From: Cyclobacteriaceae bacterium
Lineage (GTDB): Bacteria; Bacteroidota; Bacteroidia; Cytophagales; Cyclobacteriaceae
Length of the DNA stretch: 64,000 nt
Reading direction: 5' to 3'
Assembly: GCA_013141055.1 (NCBI GenBank)
Contig: JABFRS010000001.1
Location: 1,302,001 to 1,366,000 of the forward strand
Below are positions 52,796-61,911 of this stretch, piece by piece; positions within the stretch are counted from its first letter, which is position 1, and every line of letters begins with the position of its first letter. Under the pieces are notes generated by a model. The model was not told the origin of the DNA. It saw only the letters and a program-made list of their open reading frames with translations, and ran no database searches. A program made the translations under genes and the position numbers.

Positions 52796-53494
52796 TTACA
52801 GAAGGTTGATCTTTTTCAGCAGGTTTTCCCTGAAATTGGGACTCACAGGGATCACCTTATTTCCGATCTGGAGATTATTGGGGTCGATGTTTTCAATGCG
52901 CTTTACATTGATGATGTACGATCGATGAACCCTTACAAATCTGTCGGGGGGAACTTTGCTTTCAATCGCTTTCAGGGTAGAAAGGACCATCAATACCTTC
53001 TGGACGGTATGGATCTTTACATAGTCACCGAATGCCTCGATGAATAGAATATCGTCGATAAGGATATTGTGGAGCAATGAGTCAGACTTGACAAAGAAAT
53101 TCCAGGGATCGCTGTCGCCTGTTCTTTGATCGATCTTATGAAGGCCATTCACTGCTTTGAGGAATCTTGAATAGTCGGTGATGGGTTTCATTAAAAAATC
53201 ATGGACCTCATAATCAAAAGCCTGAAGGGCATATTCCTTCTTGGCGGTCATGATGATGATGGCGGGAGTATAGTCGAGCAGGGAGATCATCTCGAAGCCG
53301 TTCAACTGCGGCATTTCGATATCAAGGAAGATCACATCTACCGGATGCTCGCGCAGGTAATGGGTTGCCTCGATAGGATTGGTAAAAGAACTTTCAAGCT
53401 TTAACGATGGAGTTTGAGCGATCAGCTTCTCCACTACATGCAGGGAAACCTGATCGTCGTCGACTACAACACAGGAAATTATTCCGGTTGACAT
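52796..53494 (-). CDS. LytTR-family response regulator
   Basis: The 232-residue protein has an N-terminal receiver (VVVDDDQ, phospho-acceptor Asp58 in VIFLDIEMPQLNG, KPITD switch lysine) and a C-terminal LytTR DNA-binding domain (DDILFIEAFGDYVKIHT, VHRSYIINVKRIENI). It should act as a cytoplasmic transcription factor. No LytS-type kinase gene is adjacent, and the 209-bp gap upstream of the ethylene-receptor-like gene suggests a separate transcript, so its kinase is unknown. Confidence 0.93.
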   Translation of the reverse strand: MSTGIISCVVVDDDQVSLHVVEKLIAQTPSLKLESSFTNPIEATHYLREHPVDVIFLDIEMPQLNGFEMISLLDYTPAIIIMTAKKEYALQAFDYEVHDFLMKPITDYSRFLKAVNGLHKIDQRTGDSDPWNFFVKSDSLLHNILIDDILFIEAFGDYVKIHTVQKVLMVLSTLKAIESKVPPDRFVRVHRSYIINVKRIENIDPNNLQIGNKVIPVSPNFRENLLKKINLL

Positions 53495-53533
53495 ACATTA
53501 TCACTGGCCTTAAGTCCAGCTTAGTAAAAAGAA

Positions 53534-54553
53534 TTATTTAGAAGTCTCGCTTTGGCTGGTGGGCACTCTGAAGCCAGATACAGTTGGCCATTGTTCCATG
53601 CCAGTCTTTTCTATTACAAGATAATCCTTTTTGGAGATTGATTGACGGGCGATCAATTCAGCAATAAAGCCTGTTAAAAACAGCTGCGTACCCAGAATCA
53701 ACGCTACCAGTGCCAGATAAAAGATCGGCTGTTCGGCAACGTCACGTTTGAGGGGGATCTTTGATATAAAGACAGAATCAAATTTATCCCACAGGATCTT
53801 AACAGTAAAGAAAGCTCCGATGAGGAAAGATACTGATCCCCAGAAGCCAAAGAAGTGCATGGGTCGTTTTGCAAATCTTCCAATGAACGTTATGGATAGC
53901 AGATCGAGGAAGCCGCGCATAAAGCGTTCGAGTCCAAACTTGCTGTGACCGTATTTACGTTCATGATGCTCAACAACTTTTTCACCGATCTTCTTAAAGC
54001 CTGCCCACTTGGCGAGGACCGGAATGTAACGGTGCATTTCACCGTAGACGGTTATGTTCTTCACCACGACATTGCTGTAAGCCTTGAGTCCACAGTTGAA
54101 GTCGTGAAGGTTGATGCCGGATATCTTCCGGGTAATGAAATTGAAGAACTTGGATGGGATTGTTTTTCCGATCGGGTCATGACGTTTCTTTTTCCATCCT
54201 GATACCAGTTGAAAGCCATCCTGCTTGATCATTTTATAGAGCGCAGGTATTTCATCGGGACTATCCTGAAGATCGGAATCCATGGTGATGACCACATCTC
54301 CATAGGCAACTTTGAAGGCAGTGTGAAGTGCGGCAGATTTACCGAAGTTCCGGTTGAAGCGGATCCCTTTGAAAGAGGAATTGGTCCTGCTTGCTTTCTT
54401 TATCTGTTCCCAGGTGCCGTCTTCACTACCATCATCTACAAAGATGACTTCATAAGAAAAGCCATGCGACTCCATCACACGGCTTATCCACTGACTCAAT
54501 TCAGGTATTGATTCTTCTTCGTCTTTAGCAGGAATGATGACCGATATATCCAA
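53534..54553 (-). CDS. GT2-family glycosyltransferase with two C-terminal membrane helices
   Basis: The frame extends to 54634 but would then overlap the upstream gene; a TTG at 54553 puts DISVIIPAKDEEESIP at the N-terminus, as in the family, and leaves 7 bp to the upstream stop. The product is then 339 residues with nucleotide-binding VIFVDDGSEDGT, catalytic-region TMDSDLQDSPDEIP, GWKKKRHDP and two C-terminal membrane segments. This layout is that of dolichol-phosphate-mannose-synthase-like or GtrB-like enzymes that transfer a sugar to a lipid carrier at the inner membrane. The sugar is unknown. Confidence 0.88.
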   Translation of the reverse strand: MDISVIIPAKDEEESIPELSQWISRVMESHGFSYEVIFVDDGSEDGTWEQIKKASRTNSSFKGIRFNRNFGKSAALHTAFKVAYGDVVITMDSDLQDSPDEIPALYKMIKQDGFQLVSGWKKKRHDPIGKTIPSKFFNFITRKISGINLHDFNCGLKAYSNVVVKNITVYGEMHRYIPVLAKWAGFKKIGEKVVEHHERKYGHSKFGLERFMRGFLDLLSITFIGRFAKRPMHFFGFWGSVSFLIGAFFTVKILWDKFDSVFISKIPLKRDVAEQPIFYLALVALILGTQLFLTGFIAELIARQSISKKDYLVIEKTGMEQWPTVSGFRVPTSQSETSK

Positions 54554-54560
54554 GATAATT

Positions 54561-55079
54561 TCAATTAAACTCGCTGGCTGCGCTTCTCTTCTGAGTAAAG
54601 ATGGAAACCAGCAGTGAGATGACGACCCCACCAATCAAACCTCCGATGCCTGCAAACACCCAGAACAATTTCTTTGTCCACGTCTGAGCCATTTCAATGG
54701 TCTCATCGGGAGTACCTTTTTCCTGCATCTGAAAAAGCTGATCATCCAGAAACATTGTCATGGGGGCATAATCAACATAAGTCACATAGAGGTAAGGAAT
54801 TAAAGTTGAAATGGTGGTCGAAACCAGGACCATCCAGAATCCTATTTCAAATCCTTCACCAAAGGACATGAATCCATCACCGGAGTCTTTGAATTTTTTA
54901 TGAGCCAGCACCATCAATACAATGGTGACAACGGTACCGATGAAGCGGGCATTCCCGAAAGGGTTATTTCCCAGGAAATGCAGGACAAAAAATATAACAA
55001 CAGAAGCGATGCCGGAATATAATCCGAACATCGCTCCTATAGATCTTTTACTAACAGTTACCTGTGTTGGTTCTTCCAT
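54561..55079 (-). CDS. DUF4199 membrane protein 1
   Basis: The 172-residue protein has four membrane segments and the family pattern FKDSGDGFMSFGEGFEIGFWMVLVSTTIS, with a helical loop (DETIEMAQTWTKK) before the last helix. DUF4199 proteins are restricted mainly to Bacteroidota and have no known function. It is one of three tandem paralogues and sits between them and a GT2 gene in a compact operon. Confidence 0.85.
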   Translation of the reverse strand: MEEPTQVTVSKRSIGAMFGLYSGIASVVIFFVLHFLGNNPFGNARFIGTVVTIVLMVLAHKKFKDSGDGFMSFGEGFEIGFWMVLVSTTISTLIPYLYVTYVDYAPMTMFLDDQLFQMQEKGTPDETIEMAQTWTKKLFWVFAGIGGLIGGVVISLLVSIFTQKRSAASEFN

Positions 55080-55081
55080 TC

Positions 55082-55639
55082 TTACATTTCTTCAACAGGC
55101 TCATTTCTCTTTACAAAGATGGCTGAGATCAATGCCATGACTGCTGAGAAGATAGTGATGTACACAAAGCCCAATGCCTGTCCCGCAGGAGTGAATTGTC
55201 CTTTTGTACGTTCTTCTGCTTTTGCAAGCTCTGCATCAATACTATCGGCAGGAGCACCGAAGTTCTCCATCATAGCGCGTGTATTTTCCATGGTCGCTTC
55301 CATAAGCTTTTGTGGAAGCTCTGTATCGATCACATTATACAACAGGAAGTTCCAGATGGTTGCTATCAGACCTGAAAAAGCGAGGAGGATAAATCCATGC
55401 TGAAAAGCTTTTCCATAGGGAAGAAAACGACCCTGAGTTCCTCTGTAATCAATGCCTGCATAGATCGTTACTCCCAGATAGATTGCCAGGAATAATAAGA
55501 GAAATTTCAGCTGAACCATGAGAGTATAATCAATCACATAAAGCATGATTGAAAGGAATATGCTGATACCTCCACAAATGGCACCCCATTTAATGGCATG
55601 CTTCAGGAGGGTGGTGGGTTGTTCGGTAGTTTCTTCCAT
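55082..55639 (-). CDS. DUF4199 membrane protein 2
   Basis: The ATG at 55639 gives 185 residues (MEETTEQPTTLL) and leaves a 2-bp gap to the preceding gene; the frame upstream of it is overlap. Four membrane segments and the motif FLPYGKAFQHGFILLAFSG agree with the DUF4199 family, and the loop before the last helix is helical and acidic (AELAKAEERTKG). It lies 2 bp before the next paralogue. Confidence 0.85.
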   Translation of the reverse strand: MEETTEQPTTLLKHAIKWGAICGGISIFLSIMLYVIDYTLMVQLKFLLLFLAIYLGVTIYAGIDYRGTQGRFLPYGKAFQHGFILLAFSGLIATIWNFLLYNVIDTELPQKLMEATMENTRAMMENFGAPADSIDAELAKAEERTKGQFTPAGQALGFVYITIFSAVMALISAIFVKRNEPVEEM

Positions 55640-55641
55640 TC

Positions 55642-56184
55642 TTATTGGGGTTTTGGTTGACGTCTTAAAATTACAGAGATTATTACGCTTATAAAAAAGC
55701 CCATGACAAAGCTTTGCCACACATAAAGGCTGGCTAAATCGCCGATGGTTGTCTTGGGAAGTGCGTTTAAACTGCGATCAAGGGTTTCTTTTCCGATTTG
55801 TTCTACCCGATCGGCAGGTAATTCCCTGATCTGCTTTGTGAATTCTGTCACATAATCCGCCAGAAACTGGGGTTGAATAGTGCCGAAGATGACAATTCCG
55901 AGCGCTGCAATCAATGCTGCAAACGCCACAAACAACATGCTTGTACCCATCCCCTGCCACATATAAAGTATACCACCATTATAATAGTCTCTTACTTCTT
56001 TCAAAGAGAAGAAGATCAGCAGTGCAAATAAAGGAACACGAAAATCGAGATAGGGATTGATGAGAAAAGGACTTCTTCCCATATAAAAGAATGTCACCAG
56101 GAAAATAATGCACAACACGCCGGCAATCGCTCCGTAGCGTGCCGACACTTTCACCATGGGAGAGCTAATGATCTTACTGAACAT
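55642..56184 (-). CDS. DUF4199 membrane protein 3
   Basis: The 180-residue protein has four membrane segments and the family motif GGILYMWQGMGTSMLFVAFAALI, with a soluble helical loop (LPADRVEQIGKETLDRSL). Its start overlaps the end of the dihydroorotase-like gene by 11 bp. The three paralogues differ strongly in sequence, so the triplication is old. A joint membrane complex is possible. Confidence 0.85.
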   Translation of the reverse strand: MFSKIISSPMVKVSARYGAIAGVLCIIFLVTFFYMGRSPFLINPYLDFRVPLFALLIFFSLKEVRDYYNGGILYMWQGMGTSMLFVAFAALIAALGIVIFGTIQPQFLADYVTEFTKQIRELPADRVEQIGKETLDRSLNALPKTTIGDLASLYVWQSFVMGFFISVIISVILRRQPKPQ

Positions 56185-57439
56185 CTAACCAGTTCTTGGA
56201 GTTATTGAATACGGCAATCACTTTGCCTTTTACTTTCTTTCCGTACCATGGAGAGTTTTTGGATTTCGAGAAATTGGTTTTTGCATCCAACGTCCATTCG
56301 CATGCCGGGTCAAACAGTGTAAGGTTGGCCTTCTGATCCACATCAATCACCGGAACTTCAATTCCCAGCAACGCTCTTGGTGCTGTTGTTACTTTCTCTA
56401 TCAGGTCTGCCCAGGCAACCGATTCAGACAATGACTCAAGATTCGAACCGAATGTCTGAAGGTTGGTGATTCCGAAATCCGCATGATCAAATTCAAGATC
56501 CTTGCTCTCATCATCCTGTGGAAGGTGACCGGAGCAAAGCACGTCGATAGTTCCGTCGTTCAATCCTTTTATCAATGCATCTTTATCAGCTTTTTCACGC
56601 AGTGGAGGATTCACTTTATAATAAGTGTCAAAATCTTCCAGCATACCATCATCCATCAACGGCTGATAAGACGTGATATCACAGCTTACCGACAAGCCTT
56701 TCTTCTTTGCGGAACGAACCAGGTCAATACTCTTCGCGGTAGACAATCTTGAAAAGTGAACTCTGCCTCCTGCATATTGCAATAGCTCGATGTTTCTGCT
56801 CAGTGGAAGCTCCTCTGCAATGCGGGGCATTCCTTTTAATCCAAGGCGTGTGCTGTTAAGTCCTTCGTGCATCTGACCAAACAGGTTGAGCCAGATATCT
56901 TCCGGGTGATCGATCAGCAATCCGTTGAACTTCTGTAAGTATTGAAGAGACTTCATGAAAATATCCGTATGCCAGATCGACTTCAATCCATCAGTAAATG
57001 CGATGGCTCCTGCTTCATGGAGGTCGATCATTTCGGTGAGCTCTTCTCCTTTGTTATTACGTGTGACAGAAGCTAAAGCATGGATCTGCACCAGTCGTGA
57101 GTCATTACTGTTCGTCAGGTAGCTAACGTCATTCTTTGTCTGAATGGGAGGTGTTGTATTGGGAAGCACCGCCACTTCTGTAAATCCACCGGCAGCGGCG
57201 GCCTTCATCAGTGAATTGATATCTTCTCTTTGTTCGCAGCCGGGATCTCCAACATATGCACCGAGGTCAAACCAGCCGATGGACAGGATCATGTTCTTCG
57301 CATCGATGACTTTGTCGGCTGAAAAATTCTTGTCGCCGATCTCTGTGATACGACCGTTCTGAATCAGAACATTTTTTTTCTTTTTATGGAATGGGGAATT
57401 TGAATCGAGGATGGTGGTAGATTGGATCAGTATTTTCAT
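56174..57439 (-). CDS. dihydroorotase homologue lacking the metal-binding HxH motif
   Basis: The 421-residue protein follows the class I dihydroorotase/allantoinase fold along its length (KVIDAKNMILSIGWFDLG, EVAVLPNTTPPI, HFSRLSTAKSIDLVRSAK, PPLREKADKDALIKGL, ATIONS near NLTLFDP). The catalytic D-x-H-x-H-x-R motif reads D58-L-G-A-Y-V-G, so both histidines and the arginine are gone, and the late DHxPH motif reads SGHLPQD. It is therefore probably not a dihydroorotase but a PyrX-like inactive partner, perhaps for aspartate carbamoyltransferase, or a protein with a new role. It lies between a vWA gene and the DUF4199 genes in one operon. Confidence 0.82.
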   Translation of the reverse strand: MKILIQSTTILDSNSPFHKKKKNVLIQNGRITEIGDKNFSADKVIDAKNMILSIGWFDLGAYVGDPGCEQREDINSLMKAAAAGGFTEVAVLPNTTPPIQTKNDVSYLTNSNDSRLVQIHALASVTRNNKGEELTEMIDLHEAGAIAFTDGLKSIWHTDIFMKSLQYLQKFNGLLIDHPEDIWLNLFGQMHEGLNSTRLGLKGMPRIAEELPLSRNIELLQYAGGRVHFSRLSTAKSIDLVRSAKKKGLSVSCDITSYQPLMDDGMLEDFDTYYKVNPPLREKADKDALIKGLNDGTIDVLCSGHLPQDDESKDLEFDHADFGITNLQTFGSNLESLSESVAWADLIEKVTTAPRALLGIEVPVIDVDQKANLTLFDPACEWTLDAKTNFSKSKNSPWYGKKVKGKVIAVFNNSKNWLDVQ

Positions 57440-57459
57440 TCCAGGGTTCTAATCAGGGG

Positions 57460-59433
57460 TTATTTTAGAAAACGAATGAGCAGTACTTCTGCCAAAAGGA
57501 AGAAAAGTGCCAGAATCAGCGCCAGTTTCCACAAAGCAGTGCCCAAATATCTCTCTTTTATTTCGTTGCTGAAAGAACTGGTGCCTGCCGAATCAAATAA
57601 AGAAATGTTTTTTCCTCCTCCCAGCATTGATTTTACTTCTTCACCATTCCATTGCTCCAGCAATGATTCCTTTTTGTCAAGGTTAAAGGCAACCAGCCCC
57701 AGGGTATCCTGATCTGCTTTGGCAAAATAGAAGCCCGGATCGATTGAGAATTTAGGAATCTCCAACGCGATCTGATCACCATTCTTTCTTTGTGTTGGCA
57801 CGATTTCCTGTTTGCCCATCAGCTTTACTGGTGATTCACCTGTCAGGCTATCCGCTTTCAGTGTGATCGTATTTTCGGAAAGCATGTAATATGGTTTCTG
57901 ACTTACCTGATGTCCGGAAGCAGCAATGCGATACATCACAGGAACAAACAAGCCATGACTTTGGAAATCGGAGAATTCAGGATCCAGGGGAGATGCCAGC
58001 AGGAAAATATTTTTAACTCTGGACAGGAAAGGCTTTCCATCTTTAAACTTCAGCAAGGAAGAACGATCATTGCCCCATTCCAATACAGGCTTTGCTGCTG
58101 GCATTCCCATGGCAGGAGTTCTCTCTTCAAAAACATTTTCAAAGAACGGATCCTGGAATTCAGGCTTGTCCAGTTCTGTTAATTCTTTTGATTCGCTTTT
58201 TACAAGATTCAATCCGTTGATCAATGAACGATAGGTCGTAAGATCACTTTTTGCAGAAGGAATAATAAGGAGAGTGCCGGCACCCATCTGATGTTCACGC
58301 ACAGCACTGATCAACGATCCGTCAGGCTGATCTATATTATTCAGGATAACGAGATCAGCCTGTGAGAGTACGGCCAGATCAACATTGCCTGGTTCAAAAG
58401 ACCGGTAGTGAAACAATGCAGTGTTGCCAAAGACTTTCTCTATGAATGAATTATTCTTTCTTACCTCCACCACTTTTATCTTATCTGAGAAATTCAGCGT
58501 CAGGTAGAATTCATTGTCAAAGCTTACAGGAAAATCCGTGAAGCTGATGACGGCTTTGTTCCAGCCCTTCAGTCCCTGGGTGAGATCAAACTTTGCAATC
58601 GCAGAGGCATTGGCTTCAAGATTTACGGAAGCGGTGCCCGATTGAATATCATTCACGGTAAGTTTCAACACCAGTCCTTCGCGAACTTTTGTTCCGATAT
58701 TTCTCAAGCGGATATTCAATGCATTGCGCTGACCACCTACCACGAATGGATCTTCGAGATAGGCGGAGTCTACCAAAACGTTGGCGGCATCTTCCAAAGC
58801 AATAGGAACAAGTCGTAAGGATTGCAGGCTATCAATGGAAGAAGCGTTAACATTTCCCAGTGTTGACTTCTGAAAATCCGATAGCCAGAAAATATCCTGA
58901 CGCTGGGTTCCAATGCGTTGACTGATCTCATTGAATGAGCGTGATACAGGAGACAATCTTATCTGTGCCAGCAGATCCAGTATCTCTGTTTTAGTCTTGT
59001 ATGAATTTGAGAATGGAGCAAAGTCGTTGGTCAAAAGCTTGTACCGGGTATCCGGAGAAAACAAGGACACCACTTCCTGACTGAATCGCAGGCTTGCATC
59101 CAGTGCGCGGGTCTTCTCTCCTACTAAAGACAACATGCTGTAGGAGTTGTCTATATATAATGTCACTTCACGGCCGGCAGTGATCTGCTCTTTGGCGGGA
59201 AGGAAAGGCTGGGCAAAAGCTATGACGAGGAAGAAAAGAAATAACAAGCGCGAAGCGAGGATGAGGTATTGCTTGAGCTTCCGCTTATGGGTTGTTTCCT
59301 GACGTACCTGGCGGAGAAATCTGGTGTTTGAAAAGAATACGCGGGTGGTCTTTCTGAAATTAAAAAGATGAATGATGATTGGGATCGACAGCGCAGCAAG
59401 GGCCCACAGAAACTGAGGAAAAGCAAAATTCAT
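57460..59433 (-). CDS. BatA-domain / vWA-like membrane protein
   Basis: The ATG at 59433 gives 657 residues (MNFAFPQFLWALAALSIPIIIHLFNFR), the typical N-terminal BatA (aerotolerance regulator) double helix. A vWA-like domain with a MIDAS motif DNSYS follows at about residues 95-260, then beta-sandwich domains and a final membrane helix (ALILALFFLLAEVLLIRFL). Such proteins are widespread in Bacteroidota, located in the inner membrane with a large periplasmic part; function is unclear. It is the first gene of the operon that includes the dihydroorotase-like gene (20-bp gap). Confidence 0.88.
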   Translation of the reverse strand: MNFAFPQFLWALAALSIPIIIHLFNFRKTTRVFFSNTRFLRQVRQETTHKRKLKQYLILASRLLFLFFLVIAFAQPFLPAKEQITAGREVTLYIDNSYSMLSLVGEKTRALDASLRFSQEVVSLFSPDTRYKLLTNDFAPFSNSYKTKTEILDLLAQIRLSPVSRSFNEISQRIGTQRQDIFWLSDFQKSTLGNVNASSIDSLQSLRLVPIALEDAANVLVDSAYLEDPFVVGGQRNALNIRLRNIGTKVREGLVLKLTVNDIQSGTASVNLEANASAIAKFDLTQGLKGWNKAVISFTDFPVSFDNEFYLTLNFSDKIKVVEVRKNNSFIEKVFGNTALFHYRSFEPGNVDLAVLSQADLVILNNIDQPDGSLISAVREHQMGAGTLLIIPSAKSDLTTYRSLINGLNLVKSESKELTELDKPEFQDPFFENVFEERTPAMGMPAAKPVLEWGNDRSSLLKFKDGKPFLSRVKNIFLLASPLDPEFSDFQSHGLFVPVMYRIAASGHQVSQKPYYMLSENTITLKADSLTGESPVKLMGKQEIVPTQRKNGDQIALEIPKFSIDPGFYFAKADQDTLGLVAFNLDKKESLLEQWNGEEVKSMLGGGKNISLFDSAGTSSFSNEIKERYLGTALWKLALILALFFLLAEVLLIRFLK

Positions 59434-59599
59434 TGGCGACAAAGCTAATATAAAAAGGGGCTGACGAACCAGCCAAGTCTATGAACGGCAGACTAATTAT
59501 TTTGATTTCCGACAACTTTTTAAGGCATTTTTCAATCGATCAGGCAACGGAGCTCACCCATTTTGCATTTTAACAGCATAACACGGTAAATAAGAACGT

Positions 59600-60142
59600 T
59601 TGCAGGAAATTGACCTCGTAAGAAAGTGCCAGCAAGGCGACAAAAAAGCTCAGGAGGCACTCTTCACTCTCTACGGGAATTATATGTTCCGGATCTGCTT
59701 CCGGTACATCAAAAGTCAGGCAGACAGTGAGGACGTCATGATCAGCGGCTTCACAAAGATCTACCAGCATGTTTCAACCTTTCGCTATGAAGGCGCCGGC
59801 AGCCTGAATGGATGGATGAAGAGGATTATGATCAATGAATCACTGATGTGGTTGCGGCGCAGACATAATTTTCATCTGACAGAAACATTGGATGAAACAA
59901 CACCTGAACCATCCATGGATCAGTTCAGTCAGCTGGAAGCAGAAGACATCTATCGTTTTATAACCGAATTACCAACAGGCTATCGTACGGTTTTCAACTT
60001 GTCGGTAGTGGAAGGTTACAGTCACCAGGAGATCGCGGAGTCTTTGAAGATCACAGAAAGCACATCACGATCTCAATTATTCAAAGCAAAGGCATTGTTG
60101 AAAAAACTATTAACACAGGAGGGGTTTCATTATGGAACATGA
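59600..60142 (+). CDS. ECF-type RNA polymerase sigma factor
   Basis: The 180-residue protein has sigma region 2 (ALFTLYGNYMFRICFRYIKSQADSEDVMISGFTKIY and SLNGWMKRIMINESLMWLRRR) and region 4 (LPTGYRTVFNLSVVEGYSHQEIAESLKITESTSRSQLFKAKALLKK), as in ECF sigma-70 factors. A TTG at 59600 is the likely start since no ATG precedes region 2. It overlaps the next gene by 11 bp, the common arrangement of a sigma factor with its membrane regulator. It is divergent from the BatA operon across a 166-bp gap. Confidence 0.93.
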   Translation: MQEIDLVRKCQQGDKKAQEALFTLYGNYMFRICFRYIKSQADSEDVMISGFTKIYQHVSTFRYEGAGSLNGWMKRIMINESLMWLRRRHNFHLTETLDETTPEPSMDQFSQLEAEDIYRFITELPTGYRTVFNLSVVEGYSHQEIAESLKITESTSRSQLFKAKALLKKLLTQEGFHYGT

Positions 60143-60791
60143 ATTCGAAAAGATCATCCGGCAGAAAGTGAATGAAGCAGATCAGAATCCGGGAAGCTGG
60201 GATCAGGAGATGGTGTGGTCAAAGATTTCAGGTAAGTCGCGCCGGAAACCGTTCGTGATCTATTATGCTGCTGCTTCCGTTGTGCTGGGACTTTGTCTTG
60301 TCTTTTTCGGAAGTGAACTGACGAAGCAGAAGCAGCTAGATCTTGAGCTGAAGAATATTGAATTGGCTATTGAGCAGACAAAGGCAATTCAATCAAAGAA
60401 CCAGGTGTTGATGGCGGATATGACAAATTGTATTGAGTCAGTAGTTCAACAGAAAGCAGCAGAGCCGATTGTTGAAAGACCAAAGAATTCAGTTGTGAGA
60501 AAGTCCATCATCAAACAGGCAGAACCGGAAAAGCAGGAAGAGAAAAAGATCGACTCAACGGAAGTGCTGGTTGCTGAAAAACAAAAGGAAGAAATTCCAG
60601 TTGAGGTGATCACTAAAACCGACGTGGTTGCGACGCATCATGGAGTACAGCCCATCATTGGCGGTGGTGATTTTACAACGGATGCCCATCAGGATAAGAA
60701 GATAAAGATCCGGTTGTTCAGAACGGAAGAGGATTTTGAACCTGCGCCGATAAAGCCAGAACCGATTGCAATCCTTTCAAGGAAAAATTAA
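60132..60791 (+). CDS. single-pass membrane protein, probable partner or anti-sigma of the ECF factor
   Basis: The 219-residue protein has a short cytoplasmic N-terminus with WDQEMVWSKI, one membrane segment (FVIYYAAASVVLGLCLVFFG, about 37-56), and a periplasmic, charged and coiled-coil region rich in Lys, Glu and Gln. The N-terminal layout is like that of Bacteroidota proteins encoded next to ECF factors that could hold the sigma factor at the membrane. It lacks a clear zinc-binding anti-sigma motif, so the role is inferred from position. Confidence 0.7.
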   Translation: MEHEFEKIIRQKVNEADQNPGSWDQEMVWSKISGKSRRKPFVIYYAAASVVLGLCLVFFGSELTKQKQLDLELKNIELAIEQTKAIQSKNQVLMADMTNCIESVVQQKAAEPIVERPKNSVVRKSIIKQAEPEKQEEKKIDSTEVLVAEKQKEEIPVEVITKTDVVATHHGVQPIIGGGDFTTDAHQDKKIKIRLFRTEEDFEPAPIKPEPIAILSRKN

Positions 60792-60807
60792 ACGCTAAAA
60801 AACATTT

Positions 60808-61869
60808 ATGAAATATATTATTCTATTAATGATTTGTGCTGCTGGTTATTCAGTGGTCGGTCAAAGCCGGATCAATTATTACCCGGATTCTGTCCGGATA
60901 GAATTGCCGGAACAAAAGACGGTGATTGTGATCGAGATGAGGGAGATGAAGAATTCCCCGACGTTCATTCAGGATTTTCCAACATTCCTGAAAGAGATAA
61001 CTGAATATGTCAGGAAAAGCAATCCGGAGAATTTTGCTGAGACCGGTCCTTATCATATTGAAGTGAGGATGGTTCCTGCCGGAGAAAAAGAGATACTGAG
61101 TGTTGGTACGTCGCATACCTATAAGCCAGTGGGAGAAAAGATGATGATCACGGTGAATAAAATAGAGCAGCCAAAGACAAAGATCACGGTGAAAGAAAAA
61201 GAGATCATTGAGCTGCTTCCGCCGGGATGGGAATTAACGATCTCAGCAAAGGAATATAAAGTAGGAATTTACTCCGACAGCTTTCAATCAATGGCAAGCG
61301 TTGGTGGTCTTGACTTCAGGGAGCTTTCAGATAAGATCGTTACGGAAGCTGACTTCAAACATCTTGGAAAGCGCAGCATCCGGTCCAGAGCGATCTTTAA
61401 AGACAACAAGCTTGATCAAAGCAGTTTTGCAAAGAAATATCCGGGAGATAAAGTATTCCTCACGTTAGGTGCCGGCATCGGACTTTATAATAATATGCTT
61501 TATCCCCAGCTTTCACCATCTGTGGGTCTTATATTCAATGACAGGTTTACCCGGCCAAGGATCAAGATATCCTTAATGGCAGACTATCTGTTCTTTGCTC
61601 AAAAGCAAACGGAAGGGTATCAGATCAATGTTAACAGGTTTTTGTCAACCAGCGTGGAATTCAATTTCAATCCAAAAGGAGTTTCCTGGACTGGATTGGG
61701 AGTAGGATTTCTTGACCGCAATAACGGAGATATTTTTCAGGGCAATACGATGAAGTTCTTTATCTCACATCAGCTTGAACAAAAGAGGTTTACGATTGTG
61801 CCTGAGTTTTATCTGACGGATGACTTTAAGAAGTTCACCTTCGGAACGTCTTTGAGGTATACGTTTTAA
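60808..61869 (+). CDS. secreted protein, probably outer-membrane beta-barrel at its C-terminus
   Basis: The 353-residue protein has a signal peptide (MKYIILLMICAAGYSVVGQ). Residues about 25-200 are soluble; residues about 210-353 consist of amphipathic strands (FLTLGAGIGLYNNMLYPQLSPSVGLIF, KISLMADYLFF) and end in FGTSLRYTF, with a terminal phenylalanine, as in outer-membrane barrels. It is the third gene of the sigma-factor operon (17-bp gap) and may be the surface output of that regulator. The exact function is unknown. Confidence 0.75.
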   Translation: MKYIILLMICAAGYSVVGQSRINYYPDSVRIELPEQKTVIVIEMREMKNSPTFIQDFPTFLKEITEYVRKSNPENFAETGPYHIEVRMVPAGEKEILSVGTSHTYKPVGEKMMITVNKIEQPKTKITVKEKEIIELLPPGWELTISAKEYKVGIYSDSFQSMASVGGLDFRELSDKIVTEADFKHLGKRSIRSRAIFKDNKLDQSSFAKKYPGDKVFLTLGAGIGLYNNMLYPQLSPSVGLIFNDRFTRPRIKISLMADYLFFAQKQTEGYQINVNRFLSTSVEFNFNPKGVSWTGLGVGFLDRNNGDIFQGNTMKFFISHQLEQKRFTIVPEFYLTDDFKKFTFGTSLRYTF

Positions 61870-61871
61870 TA

Positions 61872-61911
61872 ATAGTAACCCACGGTGTTGGCCGTGGGTT
61901 ATTATACTTTT
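61872..61911. terminator. bidirectional terminator between the sigma operon and ssb
   Basis: A perfect 10-bp stem TAACCCACGG / CCGTGGGTTA with a 6-nt loop, flanked by A-rich and T-rich stretches on either side, sits between two convergent genes. It can end transcription from both directions. Confidence 0.85.
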
